A DNA stretch of 64,000 nucleotides from Prochilodus magdalenae (GCA_024036415.1 JAMWET010000026.1:180001-244000); one strand, 5' to 3'; shown: positions 1-10,780, counted from the stretch's first letter. Numbers and translations: made by a program. Notes: generated from the letters alone by a model not told the origin.

Positions 1-822
1 GACCGGTAGATGTCCTCAGGCAGCGGGACCGGTAGATGTCCTCAGGCAGCGGGACCGGTAGATGTCCTCAGGCAGCGGGACCGGTAGATGTCCTCAGGCA
101 GCGGGACCGGTAGATGTCCTCAGGCAACGGGACTGGTAGATGTCCTCAGGCAGTGGCACTGGTAGATGTTCTCAGGCAGTGGGACCGGTAGATGTCCTCA
201 GGCAACGGGACTGGTAGATGTCCTCAGGCAGTGGCACTGGTAGATGTTCTCAGGCAGTGGGACCGGTAGACGTCTTCAGGCAGCGGGACCGGTAGACGTC
301 TTCAGGCAGCGGGACCGGTAGATGTCCTCAGGCAGCGGGACCGGTAGATGTCCTCAGGCAGCGGGACTGATGGATTCTCTCAGGTAGCGGGACCGGTAGA
401 TGTCCTCAGGCAGCGGGACCGGTAGATGTCCTCAGGCAGCGGGACCGGTAGATGTCCTCAGGCAGCGGGACCGGTAGATGTCCCCAGGCAGCGGGACCGG
501 TAGATGTCCTCAGGCAGCGGGACCGGTAGATGTCCTCAGGCAGCGGGACCGGTAGATGTCCTCAGGCAGCGGGACCGGTAGATGTCCTCAGGCAGCGGGA
601 CCGGTAGATGTCCTCAGGCAGCGGGACCGGTAGATGTCCCCAGGCAGCGGGACCGGTAGATGTCCCCAGGCAGCGGGACCGGTAGATGTCCTCAGGCAGC
701 GGGACCGGTAGATGTCCCCAGGCAGCGGGACCGGTAGATGTCCTCAGGCAGCGGGACCGGTAGATGTCCTCAGGCAGCGGGACCGGTAGATGTCCCCAGG
801 CAGCGGGACCGGTAGATGTCCT
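1..822. repeat. 26-bp minisatellite, about 31 units, grown from a LINE fragment
   Basis: Near-perfect head-to-tail copies of a 26-bp unit beginning GACCGGTAGATGTCCTCAGG. The array runs off the left edge. Variants (ACGTC, TCCCC, CAGTGGCAC) recur in blocks, which suggests unequal exchange. The last unit passes without a break into a reverse-strand LINE reverse-transcriptase fragment. Read on the minus strand, one unit spells codons for DIYRSRCL, the motif that follows LQ in that fragment. Because 26 is not a multiple of 3, the frame rotates from unit to unit. Open frames inside the array are not genes. Confidence 0.95.
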
Positions 823-957
823 GCAGGTCTGGAAGTTTGCTGCCTATGATGGACTCCGCTGTCCTCTCCACTCTCTTCAGGGCCTTGTGGTCGCAGGCAG
901 TACAGCTGCCGTACCAGACAGGGATGCAGGCCGTGAGGATGCGATGAATGATGTGTG
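807..957 (-). mobile_element. LINE reverse-transcriptase C-terminal fragment
   Basis: On the minus strand an open stretch reads AC-x-PVWYGSCTACDHKALKR followed by a conserved II-G-x-K-LPDLQDIYRS. This is the pattern seen at the C-terminal end of ORF2 in L2/Rex/CR1-type fish LINEs (W-Y-G-x-C ... D-x-K-AL ... LQDIY). The rest of the element is missing. The fragment is cut at the point where the 26-bp minisatellite starts. A second fragment, probably from a related LINE, lies at about 59.46-59.86 kb. Confidence 0.75.
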
Positions 958-2003
958 ATATGAAGCCTTATAATGCAGGGCTTAATGCCAGTGCATGTGT
1001 GGGATTATGAACATTTATGCACAGAAGCGTATGTCAAACACTGTAAAGCATTATGAATGCTTTATGGGTCTCTATGAATGCACTTATAATGCATTACGGA
1101 TACCTGATTAATAGAACGTGTTACTACATTTTTTTTTTTACTTTTTAAAATCTTTTTTTTTACTTTATTTTTCAGTTTTGATATTAAATCCACCCCAGAA
1201 AAAGCCTCAGCTATGTAACCTGGTGATTTAAAATGTAAATTAAATAGAGATGTATTTTAATTACCTAATTAATGACCATTTACTATTTTTTAAAATACTT
1301 GCATTAATGAACTGTGTATTTCAATAAGTAATAAAAAAGTGATATGACATGATGATTTGCTTGGAGCTCAATGACCAATCCGGACACCTGCGTTATTAAT
1401 AATGTGTATCCATGTTAAACATGCAGTGTCTCTTACACTAATGGAGCTGCATTGTTACGGATTATGATTTCTTCATGGTTTAATGTTTGGCCTGTTACTG
1501 TTCGATTCACTAAATGACTCTTTACCTAAATCTGAAACAAAGTAAATCCGGACTGATCACAGTGTTATCTATTAAAATCAAATTTAAAAATAAGAAATTT
1601 TTGGATTTTTTTTTTTTTGTGGGTGCCAATCAAACCGTTACGCTTTCTGCCAAGCTCCGCCTTCTTTTCCTCTGTCCTCCAATCACACTAGCAACTCTTA
1701 CCTCCCGCTGGCCTTCAGTTTGTTTGCATAGAAACTGTAGTTTTAGTTAAAAGGTGTTTTAAAAGGGAGATTCGCTCCAGAATAGTATTCAATATTTAAT
1801 ATCTATAAGCAATATAATAATCTATATAATATCTAATATCTAAAGGCACTAAAAAGCCATATCATTTTAATATCAGAAAGATAAATATTCTTATATCTAC
1901 TATTTGGTACCCACTGCTCCATCTTCTTATCTTTGGCTCCGCCTGCCGCGGCAGTATGCTTTAGCCTAGCAGGCTCAGGTTTAAGTTTGTAGGCTCCAGT
2001 TTG
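958..2003. other. AT-rich intergenic DNA, no gene seen
   Basis: Low-complexity T runs and AT-rich sequence. A stretch at about 965-1115 has repeated GCATTATGAATGC / CTTATAATGCATTA motifs that look like an old palindromic interspersed repeat. I see no conserved reading frame, splice-site pair or RNA gene. Confidence 0.5.
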
Positions 2004-2509
2004 TGTCAGGAACAAAGAACTTGGCTCTAAAAGCCGGAGGAGCTTGATTAAACAGATCCATAGCCGAGCACGACAGCAAAATACAAGCAAACAGAGCCAA
2101 TGGGCGATGTGGGGTCATAAACGGAGAGACAGGCAAGGGTGGAAAACCCAGGAGATCAGACAGACCAGGATAATCCACGAGAGAAATCAGATCAACAGAG
2201 GGACAGTCGAAAACCAGAGAGGCAAACAATCAGACTACCAGAACAGGAGAGACTCAAGGAGAGAAAGTCGAAGGGACTCAAAACCAGAGACAGCGACAAG
2301 ACAGGCAGGAGAGTCTGGCTAATGGGTGTGAGGGGTTCCTAAGCAGACTGGGTGAATGAGCAGCAGGTGTGTGTTTAATCAGTGTTCAGGAGATCTGGAA
2401 CGGGAGAATGAGGAGTGACTGGGTGAATGGGCACAGGTGAGGGTGATGTGGGCTCTGGGAAATGGAGTTCGGGGGATCGGCGGTGTCAGAAAAACCCAGA
2501 GGCGTGACA
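2004..2509 (-). mobile_element. Solo LTR, reverse orientation (family also at 57.7 and 62.4 kb)
   Basis: On the minus strand it begins TGTCACGCC and ends TTCCTGACA, giving TG...CA termini. Inside it carries a 'ttcccagag' block near the 5' end, as in the copies at 57,681 and 62,443. Flanks are GTTTG on the left and ACTTG on the right, at best a decayed 5-bp target duplication. No internal gag, pol or env region adjoins it, so it is a solo LTR of a gypsy- or ERV-like element. The short open frames in it are not genes. Confidence 0.6.
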
Positions 2510-3527
2510 ACTTGCTGACTTGTATATCTCAGCTGGCTGGATAGAACATCACGCGAATGTGGGAGTGGATCCTCGCTTCACGGTTAAGGGGCCACAGTGT
2601 TGGCTGTGTTGAGTTGGCTGGGTTGGGTTCTTTCAGTACAGCCAGGACTGAATGCAAACAGGAGTAAGATCCATAAGACTTGATCTTAAATCTCTAGCCA
2701 GTAGGGAGTGACGTTTTCGTTCACCAACTGTATTCGTTGGCGTGGAAATTCTGACCAAACTGACCAAACTTATTTCAGGCCTCTTGACCCCTTGCCTGAC
2801 ACTACCCATCCAGGGCGCCCCTTGCTAGGGCATGTTGTCGGGTTAAGGGACATGCTTTATCATAGAGGTTAAAGGTCATCGGTGTTCGCGAGTGAGGACG
2901 AGAAAATATGGCTACATCCGGAGACGCACCGAACACTGAACCACACAGTCTACACAGTGACCTCTAATGTGCAGACTTCTTAATCATGCATAGCTCAGTA
3001 ATAACCCAGAAGGTGTCTTCTGCATATTCATATTTCCTTCCCGTTTCGTATCAGGGTGGAGGTGCGGAGTAGGGGACTGGTGTTAGCCCGTGGATGTGAC
3101 ATGTTCCTAGAAAGGGCAAAAAGCGAGGTCCATCGAGACATGGCTGAGCGAGCTTGGTGACTGACCTGCACAGTCCTGACCTCAACCTGATAGCGGAGAC
3201 TGTGAGCCAGGCCTTCTTGTCCAACATCAGTGTCTGACCTCACAAATGCACTTCTGGAAGAATGGTCAGAAATTCCCATGAACACATTCCTTACCCTTGT
3301 GGAAAGCCTTCCCAGGAGAGCTGAACCTGTTCCAGCTGCAAAGGTGGGCCGACATCATATTAAACCCTATGGGTTAAGAATGGGATGTCACTCGAGTTCA
3401 TATGCCTGAGCTAAACAGAGCCTCTGAAAGCCCTGTTGACCTCTCGTTTTTGAATGATCGCCCATATCCTGTGTGGAATTCATGGTATGATAAGTTTTGT
3501 TACTCTGCTCTCGAAAGCAAAAGATTA
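2510..3527. other. Upstream region of gene 1
   Basis: No coding signal. A block near 3036-3110 (CGTATCAGGGTGGAGGTG ... GAGTAGGGG) is repeated in diverged form near 7255-7285, upstream of gene 2, so it belongs to the duplicated unit. The last 80 bp (about 3450-3527, including GGAATTCATGGTATGATAAG) match the sequence just upstream of the gene 3 ISRE (about 14,300-14,354). This shared stretch is therefore a conserved proximal promoter. Confidence 0.5.
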
Positions 3528-3541
3528 AGTTTCCATTTCCT
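3528..3541 (-). promoter_or_regulatory. ISRE of gene 1
   Basis: AGTTTCCATTTCCT; its reverse complement AGGAAATGGAAACT fits the interferon-stimulated response element RNGAAANNGAAACT at every fixed position. It lies 141 bp before the exon-1 donor. The same site stands at the equivalent place in genes 2, 3, 4 and 6. Binding by ISGF3/IRF factors is inferred from the motif only. Confidence 0.8.
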
Positions 3542-3682
3542 AGACTTTGCGTACTGTCCTGGAGCCACACCTCTTATCTTCACGGCCGCTAAATCACAGT
3601 GCAGTCCATCGCATTTTAAGAGCTACTTGAGGAACTTGAAGAACGAGTGCCACTCATCTACACACAGAAGGAACAACAATAG
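3542..3682 (+). other. Gene 1, exon 1 (5' UTR), approximate start
   Basis: This aligns with the first exons of genes 2 and 3: a GAGCCACACCTCTTAT block, then GAACGAGTGCCACTCATCTAC, ending ..CAATAG before the donor GTGTGT at 3683. The matching acceptor is ..TTCTTCAG at 4714, giving an intron of about 1.03 kb. The transcription start is not determined. In the frame of the downstream ATG this exon ends in a TAG stop, so it is untranslated. Confidence 0.6.
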
Positions 3683-4723
3683 GTGTGTATAGTGACTCGA
3701 ATTCATTGATCTGCTTTTATAAGTGGATAGAAGTTGGCGCAGACTGTATATTGTTATGTTGGGGATTAAACGTCTGTTCGGTTATGGGTTAGGTTTGAAT
3801 ATACATTTTTGATTTTGCTAGTTTTTGGTGTTCTGTGTTCCAGTGTAGTAGTTTAGCTTGTATGACTGTGGCGTAGTCGGTGGATGCTTCAAACTGGGCT
3901 CCCCTGTTTGGCGCCTTCCAATAGAACTTAAAACTTTTCCTGAAAATTTCCGTATGGCGCTAGTTAGCACTTTTCATGCCATTTAAGTTGTAACGACTTG
4001 AGAATCTTAACTTCTATGACGCTGAAGTGGTTATGCTACAACGCATTTCAAAAACTCATCTGGACACTCAATCTACACCTTCTAGTAGCCTTTTTAAGAA
4101 ATGCCGAAATGTCTTCTTGAAATAAGATTAGGACGCTGTTGAGAAGCCATCAGGCTCAGCTTCTTACCCTGTAAAGGAAGTGCAGTAGAATTTGAAATAT
4201 GCTTTGATATGATCAAACCTGCCAATCATAACCCAGTGAAAACCCAATACTAATATTCATAAAAACAAGAAATTCTGGTCCACACCACATATAAGGTGAG
4301 CACCATCTACTGTTTGGTAAGCCACAGGTACAACTAGGTGTGCGCCGGGTACTACGTGGTGAGCTTTTGTTAGCATCTATGTGTAGAGTAGCTGATACGG
4401 CGCCACCTAGCTGATATAGTGCTCTGTAAGATAACTTCACTAGAGACGGAAAAAGTTCTTCAGTAGGAACTCTTCATCTGCTGTAGTTTAGAATTTGTTG
4501 TTCTGAACTGAATAAATAAATATCTGAAAAATGTAAAAAACCCAACTACTAACCAACGATTGCTACATCATTGGAAAAGGAATCCTAAATCAATCGTGTT
4601 TTTTTATTTTTTTTATTTAGTTTATCGTGACTATCCAGTTTTATCCAGTATTTAAAGACTTGGTTTTGATTTTTTTGTCCTTCGGTTTCACTGATCTGTA
4701 TTTCTGTTCTTCAGAATCCCATC

Positions 4724-5344
4724 ATGGAGAAGCCCCTAAGCAAACTGTCCGAACTTAGAGACTCAGAGTTTGGGCAGCCATGTCCCCGGCATGGGCTCAA
4801 ACTGCTATACTGGTTTGCGCATGATTACGTTGACTTTGATGACTATGGCCAAATAGCCCCAAAGAACCCGAAGGCCACGCCTGAGACCGGAGCGTATGGG
4901 TTTCGTGAGTTCCACAACTCTCCAGTTAATGGTGCCTACCTCCTGCCCGAACAGAGCCTTCCATACTATAAAGTGGGGAATCTTAAACGCATGAGAAGAC
5001 GCATGAGAACCAAGTTGTGGTTGCCAAAGTATGTGAGGCAGGACTACAACGGAGGCCAATACAAACGCAACATGGACCGCAACAAGGACCGCATCATAGT
5101 GCGGTTGAATGCTGGCTATTTGGACATGGTGTACATTACTGAACACACTGATAAGATTAATTTCGGCCGAGCCCGTCAAATCAGCCCAGGTCTGATTAAA
5201 CACATTAGAAAGTTTAAGGCAGTTGAAGACTTTCTCCAAATGATGGAGGCTCCTCCGAACAAGAATCCAGTCGAACCTCCAAAGAAAACCAGCCAGGAAA
5301 AGAGACCACGGCCACCAAAGAATGACTGTTGTATCATTCTTTAG
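4724..5344 (+). CDS. Gene 1: PRHGL-YW family protein, CIIL prenylation box (206 aa)
   Basis: Intact single coding exon of a family I do not recognise. The acceptor (polypyrimidine tract then CAG at 4714) lies 9 nt before the ATG, the same spacing as in genes 2-5, which supports this start. Visible blocks: FGQPCPRHGLKLLYWFAHDY (residues 16-35), YGF (58-60), LPYYKVGNL (79-87), DRIIVRL (122-128), VYITEH (136-141) and EDFL (168-171). After VGNL, where relatives have a short N-x-PGA loop, this copy has the basic run KRMRRRMRTK (88-97). The tail is rich in Pro, Lys and Arg and ends CCIIL. By CaaX rules the terminal Leu predicts geranylgeranylation, and the extra Cys and basic tail favour stable membrane attachment. 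There is no signal peptide and no transmembrane segment. An ISRE upstream suggests interferon induction. Molecular function unknown. Confidence 0.88.
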   Translation: MEKPLSKLSELRDSEFGQPCPRHGLKLLYWFAHDYVDFDDYGQIAPKNPKATPETGAYGFREFHNSPVNGAYLLPEQSLPYYKVGNLKRMRRRMRTKLWLPKYVRQDYNGGQYKRNMDRNKDRIIVRLNAGYLDMVYITEHTDKINFGRARQISPGLIKHIRKFKAVEDFLQMMEAPPNKNPVEPPKKTSQEKRPRPPKNDCCIIL

Positions 5345-5544
5345 GTGTGCTATATCAAGGCAGACATAGTCTAGACAGAGTTCCCATCGGTTTGCCTTAC
5401 TAGGTGTAGCTTTCTCATTGTTCTTTTTTGATAAAGCCATTTCGAGTCATTGGTAGCTTGTATATTGCAACATACTTATAATTTCTAGATCATTGTTACT
5501 CCATGTGTTGGAGTAATACTTCAGTCGTGTTTTAAATTTGCTCA

Positions 5545-5550
5545 AATAAA
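5545..5550 (+). other. Poly(A) signal AATAAA of gene 1
   Basis: AATAAA within CTCAAATAAAAG, about 200 nt after the gene 1 stop. The same context recurs at the equivalent place after gene 3 (15,937), and as ATTAAA after gene 2 (11,020). Confidence 0.7.
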
Positions 5551-6429
5551 AGCTTGTTCTTTTCTCTTCTGCCACTTTATGATAGCATTTCTACTTGCTG
5601 GAGTTCTAAAACTCAGATGCGAAGGGGAAATGAAGACCGTTGTAAACACATCTTAAGTATCTCATTTACAGCCTATAGACTGAAGAGCTAAAGACATGTC
5701 CAGAGTTAGCTTCATATGTGTTGTGCCTGAGCACTGATGCTAATGAGGCTAACGGGTGATAGAAGGTTCACAGCTCATCAGTTAGCATCCATGTCTGAAT
5801 AACCACACCCAAATATTAGCAACAGTGTGTGGTTTAGGCATGCGCTAAGCTAACACAATGGGGTAGCTGCGTCCATTCATTGTTAGCTAATAACCACGCC
5901 CTTGTCTCAAATTTCAAATATTAGCAACAGTGGGTGGTTTAGGCATGCACTAAGCTAACACGATGGGCTTATATGGTGTTAACAGAGTGCAGCAGTGACT
6001 CCGGCAGGCCTGGCTATCCCGGTAAAAGCATAAATGGGCATAACTGTATGTGAGTATGGGGTTTATTGTCATTATATTTCTTATAATTCAAATTTAAAAC
6101 GAAACAAATATCGATGTTAGCATCAAGTAATTTGGGATCCCCCATTCCATTGACTACCTCAAACACACGATGGCTACCAAACACAGTGAAGAACCCAACA
6201 TTGCTGTCTTTATGTACAGAAAACAACAAGCTAGTGTTTCGGCTTTATTGAGTATTGAGTTTGAAATGTATGGGTAATTCTGTCATTCAGATTTTAGATG
6301 ATATAATTCATAGGTCGACGTGAGGTCGTTGTTTCAGATGGAAGACTTTTCCACTGCTCCATATGGACGCTTTGTAGAATAACTAGAACTATCATATTAC
6401 GTATGAGCTGACATAAAAGGTGGGTTTGT
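5551..6429. other. 3' flank of gene 1, duplicated unit
   Basis: No coding signal. It is homologous to the 3' flank of gene 2 (about 11,040-12,260), sharing blocks such as the GTTAGCTTC...GATGCTAATG.GGCTAACGGGT stretch and ACTACCTCAAACAC. Inside it, a segment of about 115 bp containing AAATATTAGCAACAGTG is present twice in tandem (about 5812-5862 and 5917-5970). Confidence 0.6.
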
Positions 6430-6533
6430 TGTGGTTAGGCGCATACCAGCTGCTAATTGGTCTTGAAATTCCGGTTTCCCGAACTCATTCTAGCAATGCA
6501 TAAAACCCTCAGTGTTGAGTCTCAGAACAAAAG
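6430..6533 (+). pseudogene. Relic promoter and first exon of a lost family copy
   Basis: About 100 bp match 12,265-12,370: ACCAGCTGC.AAT..GTC.TGAAATTCCGGTTTC, then a TATA-like CATAAAACC and a CTCAGAACAAAAG|GTAGGT donor. AATTCCGGTTTCCC is an ISRE-like site with two mismatches, in the same orientation as the intact ISREs. No family coding exon follows before gene 2's own promoter, so the gene body is gone. Confidence 0.45.
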
Positions 6534-6874
6534 GTAGGTATGCTTTCAACTTGACAGGCACTCGTCATTGGAATTACGGCACCTCTATACGAAACAACCT
6601 AATAGGGCTATGAATGTAGACACAATTGATTCACAAATAACTGACCTCGTGATTTTTCTTCATTCTCTTCTTTAACATTTTAAATTGTAAACTTGTTATG
6701 CACGTGTTCAGCTTAAAACTTATTGTCTTAAATTTATTGTATAAATTATTGAAATTCTAACAGTAACTGTTATAAATTATAAAGCAAATATTATTTAAAA
6801 AAACAAGAAAACTTAATAGTAATTATTCATGAACTACTATGAAATTAATACACCAGTCCTCTAGTTAGACAATG

Positions 6875-7170
6875 TGTCATGTGGGACAAGGCGAGGAGGC
6901 AGGATGCAAGTGCAAGTCTTGAAAACAAAACCAAAGAAACCAAAGACACTAGTAAACTAAGAAACGACTGACATGGAGACAAAACACCAAGCCAGAACAA
7001 AGGGAACAACAGGGAGTATACGTCAACAAGGACTAATAAGAAACACCTGGGAAAGGGGCGGAGCTACAAACTAAGGCCAGGTGAGGTGGAGGGTGGGGAC
7101 AGGAGGAGCAATAACCAAAACATATGCAGAAGCACATGGAAGTGACAAAAGACATTGTGGCTAATCAAGC
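6875..7170. mobile_element. Probable interspersed repeat (TE fragment)
   Basis: Sequence with GGCGAGGAGGCAGGATGCAAG at one end and CACCTGGGAAAGGGGCGGAGC in the middle resembles widespread fish repeats with such signatures. Class not resolved. It interrupts sequence that is otherwise part of the duplicated gene unit. Confidence 0.35.
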
Positions 7171-7334
7171 CATTACGCTCTCCACCAAGCTCCACCTATA
7201 AAATCAGATTTGTTGGTGATGTTTATATAAAGCCAAGTGGTTGATTGCTGGTGTTTCATATCAGGGCGGAAGTGTTGAGTAGGGGCACTTCTCAACATTG
7301 CCCAACAAACAATTGAATTAAGCTCATGGATGTA

Positions 7335-7843
7335 ACATTTGTTAGCATGTTCTGGTGGTCCGTCAGTGCAGTCTGTAATGTTCTGGTGGTCAGTCTGCAC
7401 ATGTAAGCAGTCTGTAATATTCTGGTGGTCAGTCTGTGCATGCATACAGTCTAATATTCTGGTGGTCAGTCAGTGCAGTCTGTAAAGTTCTGGTGGCTAG
7501 TCTGTACAGTCTGTAATGTTCTGGTGGTCAGTCGGTGCAGTCTGTAATGTTCTGGTGGTCCGTCAGTGCAGTCTGTAATGTTTTGGTGGTCAGTCTGTGC
7601 AGTCTGTAATGTTCTGGTGGTCAGTCGGTGCAGTCTGTAATGTTCTGGTGGTCAGTCGGTGCAGTCTGTAATGTTCTGGTGGTCAGTCGGTGCTGTCTAT
7701 AATGTTCTGGTGGTCAGTTGGTGCTGTCTATAATGTTCTGGTGGTCAGTCTGTGCAGTCTGTAATGTTCTGGTGGTCAGTTGGTGCAGTCTGTAATGTTC
7801 TGATGGTCAGTTGGTGCAGTCTGTAATGTTCTGGTGGTCGTTA
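7335..7843. repeat. 31-bp minisatellite, about 16 units
   Basis: Head-to-tail copies of a 31-bp unit containing GTAATGTTCTGGTGGTCAGT and C[GT]GTGCAGTCT. Point variants distinguish the units. It lies about 400 bp upstream of the gene 2 ISRE. The open frames in it are spurious. Confidence 0.9.
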
Positions 7844-8240
7844 CATTACTGGTCAGATGCTTGTGGCAGAGGAGTGGAATAAGGATAGGAGTAAGTGAAG
7901 TGTTCAGGGCTCTGAAGCCCTGGGGGTAGAAATTTGGACAGACAATGAAGACTGGATTGTGCACCAGAGCTAGAGGACCGCTTTCTTCAGGAAACCTCTC
8001 TGAGATATCTTCCTCTAGTGACTGAACAGTAAAGTGTGTTTCTAGGAAAATGCTTAGAAGCTCCGCTGTTGGGAACGGCCAAACTTGCAATAAAGTGCTT
8101 GGGCCCCACGGATTGCCACTTGTGGCCGTATCTTTAATCATTAGTAGTAGGAATAGCTGCCACATGACTGAGCAAAGCTGAGCTGGGAAGGAAAGAGTAG
8201 TGATGAGTAGTGTTTCTCCACTCTCCACAGTAAAGGCTGT

Positions 8241-8254
8241 AGTTTCTGTTTCAG
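8241..8254 (-). promoter_or_regulatory. ISRE of gene 2
   Basis: AGTTTCTGTTTCAG; the reverse complement CTGAAACAGAAACT matches GAAANNGAAACT. The outermost base is C, not the usual A/G. It lies 138 bp before the exon-1 donor, matching gene 1 (141 bp) and gene 3 (131 bp). Confidence 0.75.
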
Positions 8255-8392
8255 TGTTTGCTCACTTTCCATGAAGCCACACCTCTTATTTCCATAAACA
8301 CTAAACCGGGATTGGATGTAAAGTCCACCTCACTCACAGTGCAACTTGCAGAACGAGTTCTACGTATCTACACGCAGGAGGAACTGAACTTG
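8255..8392 (+). other. Gene 2, exon 1, approximate start
   Basis: Homologous to gene 1 and gene 3 first exons (GAAGCCACACCTCTTATTTC; GAACGAGTTCTACGTATCTAC). The donor TTG|GTAAGT is a strong consensus. The acceptor is ..CTTCCCCAG at 10,216, giving an intron of about 1.8 kb that contains the ATTCT-type array. The reading frame of exon 1 stays open and joins in phase with the coding exon (..EELNL then RSV-M), but no in-frame ATG is visible. I treat it as 5' UTR. Confidence 0.6.
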
Positions 8393-9477
8393 GTAAGTAC
8401 ATTGATTCTAATTCATAGACTGGCTTTTCATAAGCTGTTATGAGTTAGCCCAGACAGTTTATTAATATTAGTGAGGCTACAAATTCCGATGAGTGTTAGT
8501 TATACCTGTAATAAATAGCGTTTGGATTCATGTAACTTGTATTTGCTGTTTTAACCATGATGGTGCTCTGGGTTCATGTGTACCAGTTCAGCTTGTATTG
8601 TTCTGGCATAGTTAAAAAGCTTATTCTCCCAGGTGGTTGTTAATAATTTGGTGCGTTATCAGCCATTTTTTTGCTGATCCCAATAAAACCATACCAGTAA
8701 TAAGCCATCAGAACTCCCGGTAACAACACGCGCCACATGCTGGACTATCCAGACTGCTGAACACCTGACACGCACATGTACACACATGTCTTGAACAGCC
8801 GCCTGTCTGTGTTTCTCCTGAGCACCTTACCTCAACTCACCACTGTCAGTTTACAGTTCCTACTACCCGGTGCAATAATACCAAGGCTTATTGGTCCAGT
8901 GTTTAAGGTATATAGTTCATAGTGTAATATTTACACCATGTTTATAATAATACCATGTTTATTATGATTGTCATGTGCAGTAACGCCACCATTGTGTACA
9001 ATGTACAGTATTCTCTATTTAACGTTCAGCATTAAAACGTTCCATATTCACTTTATTAGTCTGTCTATGCTGTCTAGTATGTCCACCTTGCCTTCTACAT
9101 GCACCTGCTTTATGGTATAGATGCGTATAGGAGGCTGAGGAACCGCAGTCTCGCTCAGCTGTGCACTACTTGTATGACGATATGAACTTGGACTTTGATA
9201 CTAGTGATACAGGTTGACTGATTAGCAAAGGTTAGCACTGTCCTTGTAAGAATGTTTTGGCTGTGACACACGTGAGCAAACGTTTGCTCTGCTGGAACAT
9301 ATTTGGATAGCTGATCTCGTAATGAAAGTATTTTTAAAAGCCTTAATGTTATTCGACCTGCACTACTGTTTATACTGGCACTGTCACACCCCCTTTAATC
9401 CCACGTCTTACTTCTGGTAGTGCACATGTCACTTTATCGTTCTTATTGTCTTCAGTGTCTCAAGGTCCTTATTTTAC

Positions 9478-9985
9478 TCTATGGTATTTTGTTCTCTATT
9501 TTATTCTATAGCATTTTATTCTCTTATTTTTATTCTATCATATTTTATTCTCTTATTTTATTCTCTATTTTATTCTATCATATTTTATTCTCTATTTTAT
9601 TCTATCATATTTTATTCTCTTATTTTTATTCTATCATATTTTATTGTCTATTTTATTGTGTCGTATTTATTTCTCTTATTTTATTCTCTATTTTATTCTA
9701 TCATATTTTATTCTATCATATTTTATTCTCTTATTTTATTCTCTATTTTATTCTATCATATTTTATTCTCTATTTTATTCTATCATATTTTATTCTCTAT
9801 TTTATTCTATCATATTTTATTCTCTTATTTTATTCTCTTATTTTATTCTATCATATTTTATTCTCTATTTTATTCTATCATATTTTATTCTCTTATTTTA
9901 TTCTATCATATTTTATTCCCTATTTTTACTCTAGCATGTTTTATTCTCTTATTTTTTTCTATCATTATTTATTTTTCAATTTTGT
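9478..9985. repeat. ATTCT/ATTTT low-complexity array in the gene 2 intron
   Basis: About 500 bp of permuted TTTTATTCTATCATA and TTTTATTCTCTA blocks. Two long overlapping open frames (Y/F/I/L/S only) result from the lack of stop triplets. They have no codon-like structure and are not genes. Confidence 0.9.
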
Positions 9986-10225
9986 TCTATTTTATTCAGC
10001 AACACATTCACATTTCAGTAGCCTTTCAAGAATTCCAAAATATATATCCAATATTTCCAATATTTTATTGAATTAACAGCAGAAAGATTAGGAAGCCCAT
10101 TAAAAAGAGCCCATCAGCCTTTACTTCTTACTGTGTAAGAGAACAGCATAACATCTCTTTCCACGGTTCCGGCTGTCCACCCTTTAATTTCTCTTCTCTG
10201 TATTTCTCTTCCCCAGAGGTCAGTC

Positions 10226-10780
10226 ATGGTGAGAATTGACACCATAGATGATCTGTTCAAGCTTAAGGAATCTGAGTTTGGCCGGCCGCGTCCTCGCCAT
10301 GGACTCAACCTGTTGTACTGGTTTGCGCATGATTACGTGAACGTGAATTCGAATAACCGGATGGTCCCATTGGCCCACCCTAAGACTGGATTGTATGGGT
10401 TTCATATGTTCCACAACTTTCCACAAGCTAAAGGCGAGCGCCCCTTGCCCAGTCACAATCTTCCGTACTTTGAAGTGGGAAATCTCAATGCGCCAGGAGC
10501 AAATAGATTACCCCAGTACGTGATGCAGGACTTCACCCACCAGCGAGACGATAGTAACAAGGACCGGATCATAGTACGGATGAGAGGGGACGTTTTGGAA
10601 AAGGTGTACATTACTGAACACATCGACAAGACGGATTTTGGTCGAACCCATGAAATCAGCCAAGACCTACTTGCAACCATCAAGAATATGAAGAGAAAGG
10701 AATTCCTACAAAAGATGGAGCCTCCTCGGAACAACAACCCACTGCGGCCGAAGAATGGTTGTTGTTGTACCATTCTATAG
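10226..10780 (+). CDS. Gene 2: PRHGL-YW family protein, CTIL prenylation box (184 aa)
   Basis: Intact coding exon, shortest of the family. The ATG is 9 nt after the acceptor at 10,215-10,216. Blocks: FGRPRPRHGLNLLYWFAHDY (18-37), YGFHMFHN (57-64), LPYFEVGNLNAPGAN (79-93), NKDRIIVRM (111-119), VYITEH (127-132), FGRTHEIS (138-145) and EFLQKME (159-165). The tail ends CCCTIL (179-184). CTIL is a CaaX box with terminal Leu, predicting geranylgeranylation, with two further cysteines that could be palmitoylated. No signal peptide or hydrophobic segment. It is closest to gene 3 (shared NAPGAN loop and FGRTHEIS). Expression is probably interferon-inducible, judged from the ISRE upstream. Biochemical function unknown. 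Confidence 0.88.
   Translation: MVRIDTIDDLFKLKESEFGRPRPRHGLNLLYWFAHDYVNVNSNNRMVPLAHPKTGLYGFHMFHNFPQAKGERPLPSHNLPYFEVGNLNAPGANRLPQYVMQDFTHQRDDSNKDRIIVRMRGDVLEKVYITEHIDKTDFGRTHEISQDLLATIKNMKRKEFLQKMEPPRNNNPLRPKNGCCCTIL

Noticed and set aside
1..822. A CRISPR array or centromeric satellite.
   Set aside because: Units are head-to-tail with no spacers, in a eukaryotic context, and the unit derives from a LINE.
2044..2322. A 92-residue basic ORF (HKRRDRQ.., RRDSRRESRRDS) resembling an RS-domain or nucleic-acid-binding protein.
   Set aside because: It lies antisense within a solo LTR whose other strand is CT-rich; composition explains the basic residues.
4805..5440. A 211-residue ORF antisense to gene 1 (and similar antisense ORFs at 33,318-33,896, 10,453-10,794 and 43,098-43,352).
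   Set aside because: Shadows of the sense genes. They recur antisense to several paralogs only because the sense codons are conserved, and they have no splice or promoter support.
9420..10076. Two overlapping ORFs of 218 and 196 residues rich in F, I, L, Y and S that resemble multi-pass membrane proteins.
   Set aside because: They are translations of an ATTCT/ATTTT low-complexity array in the gene 2 intron. Several frames are open at once and there is no codon structure.
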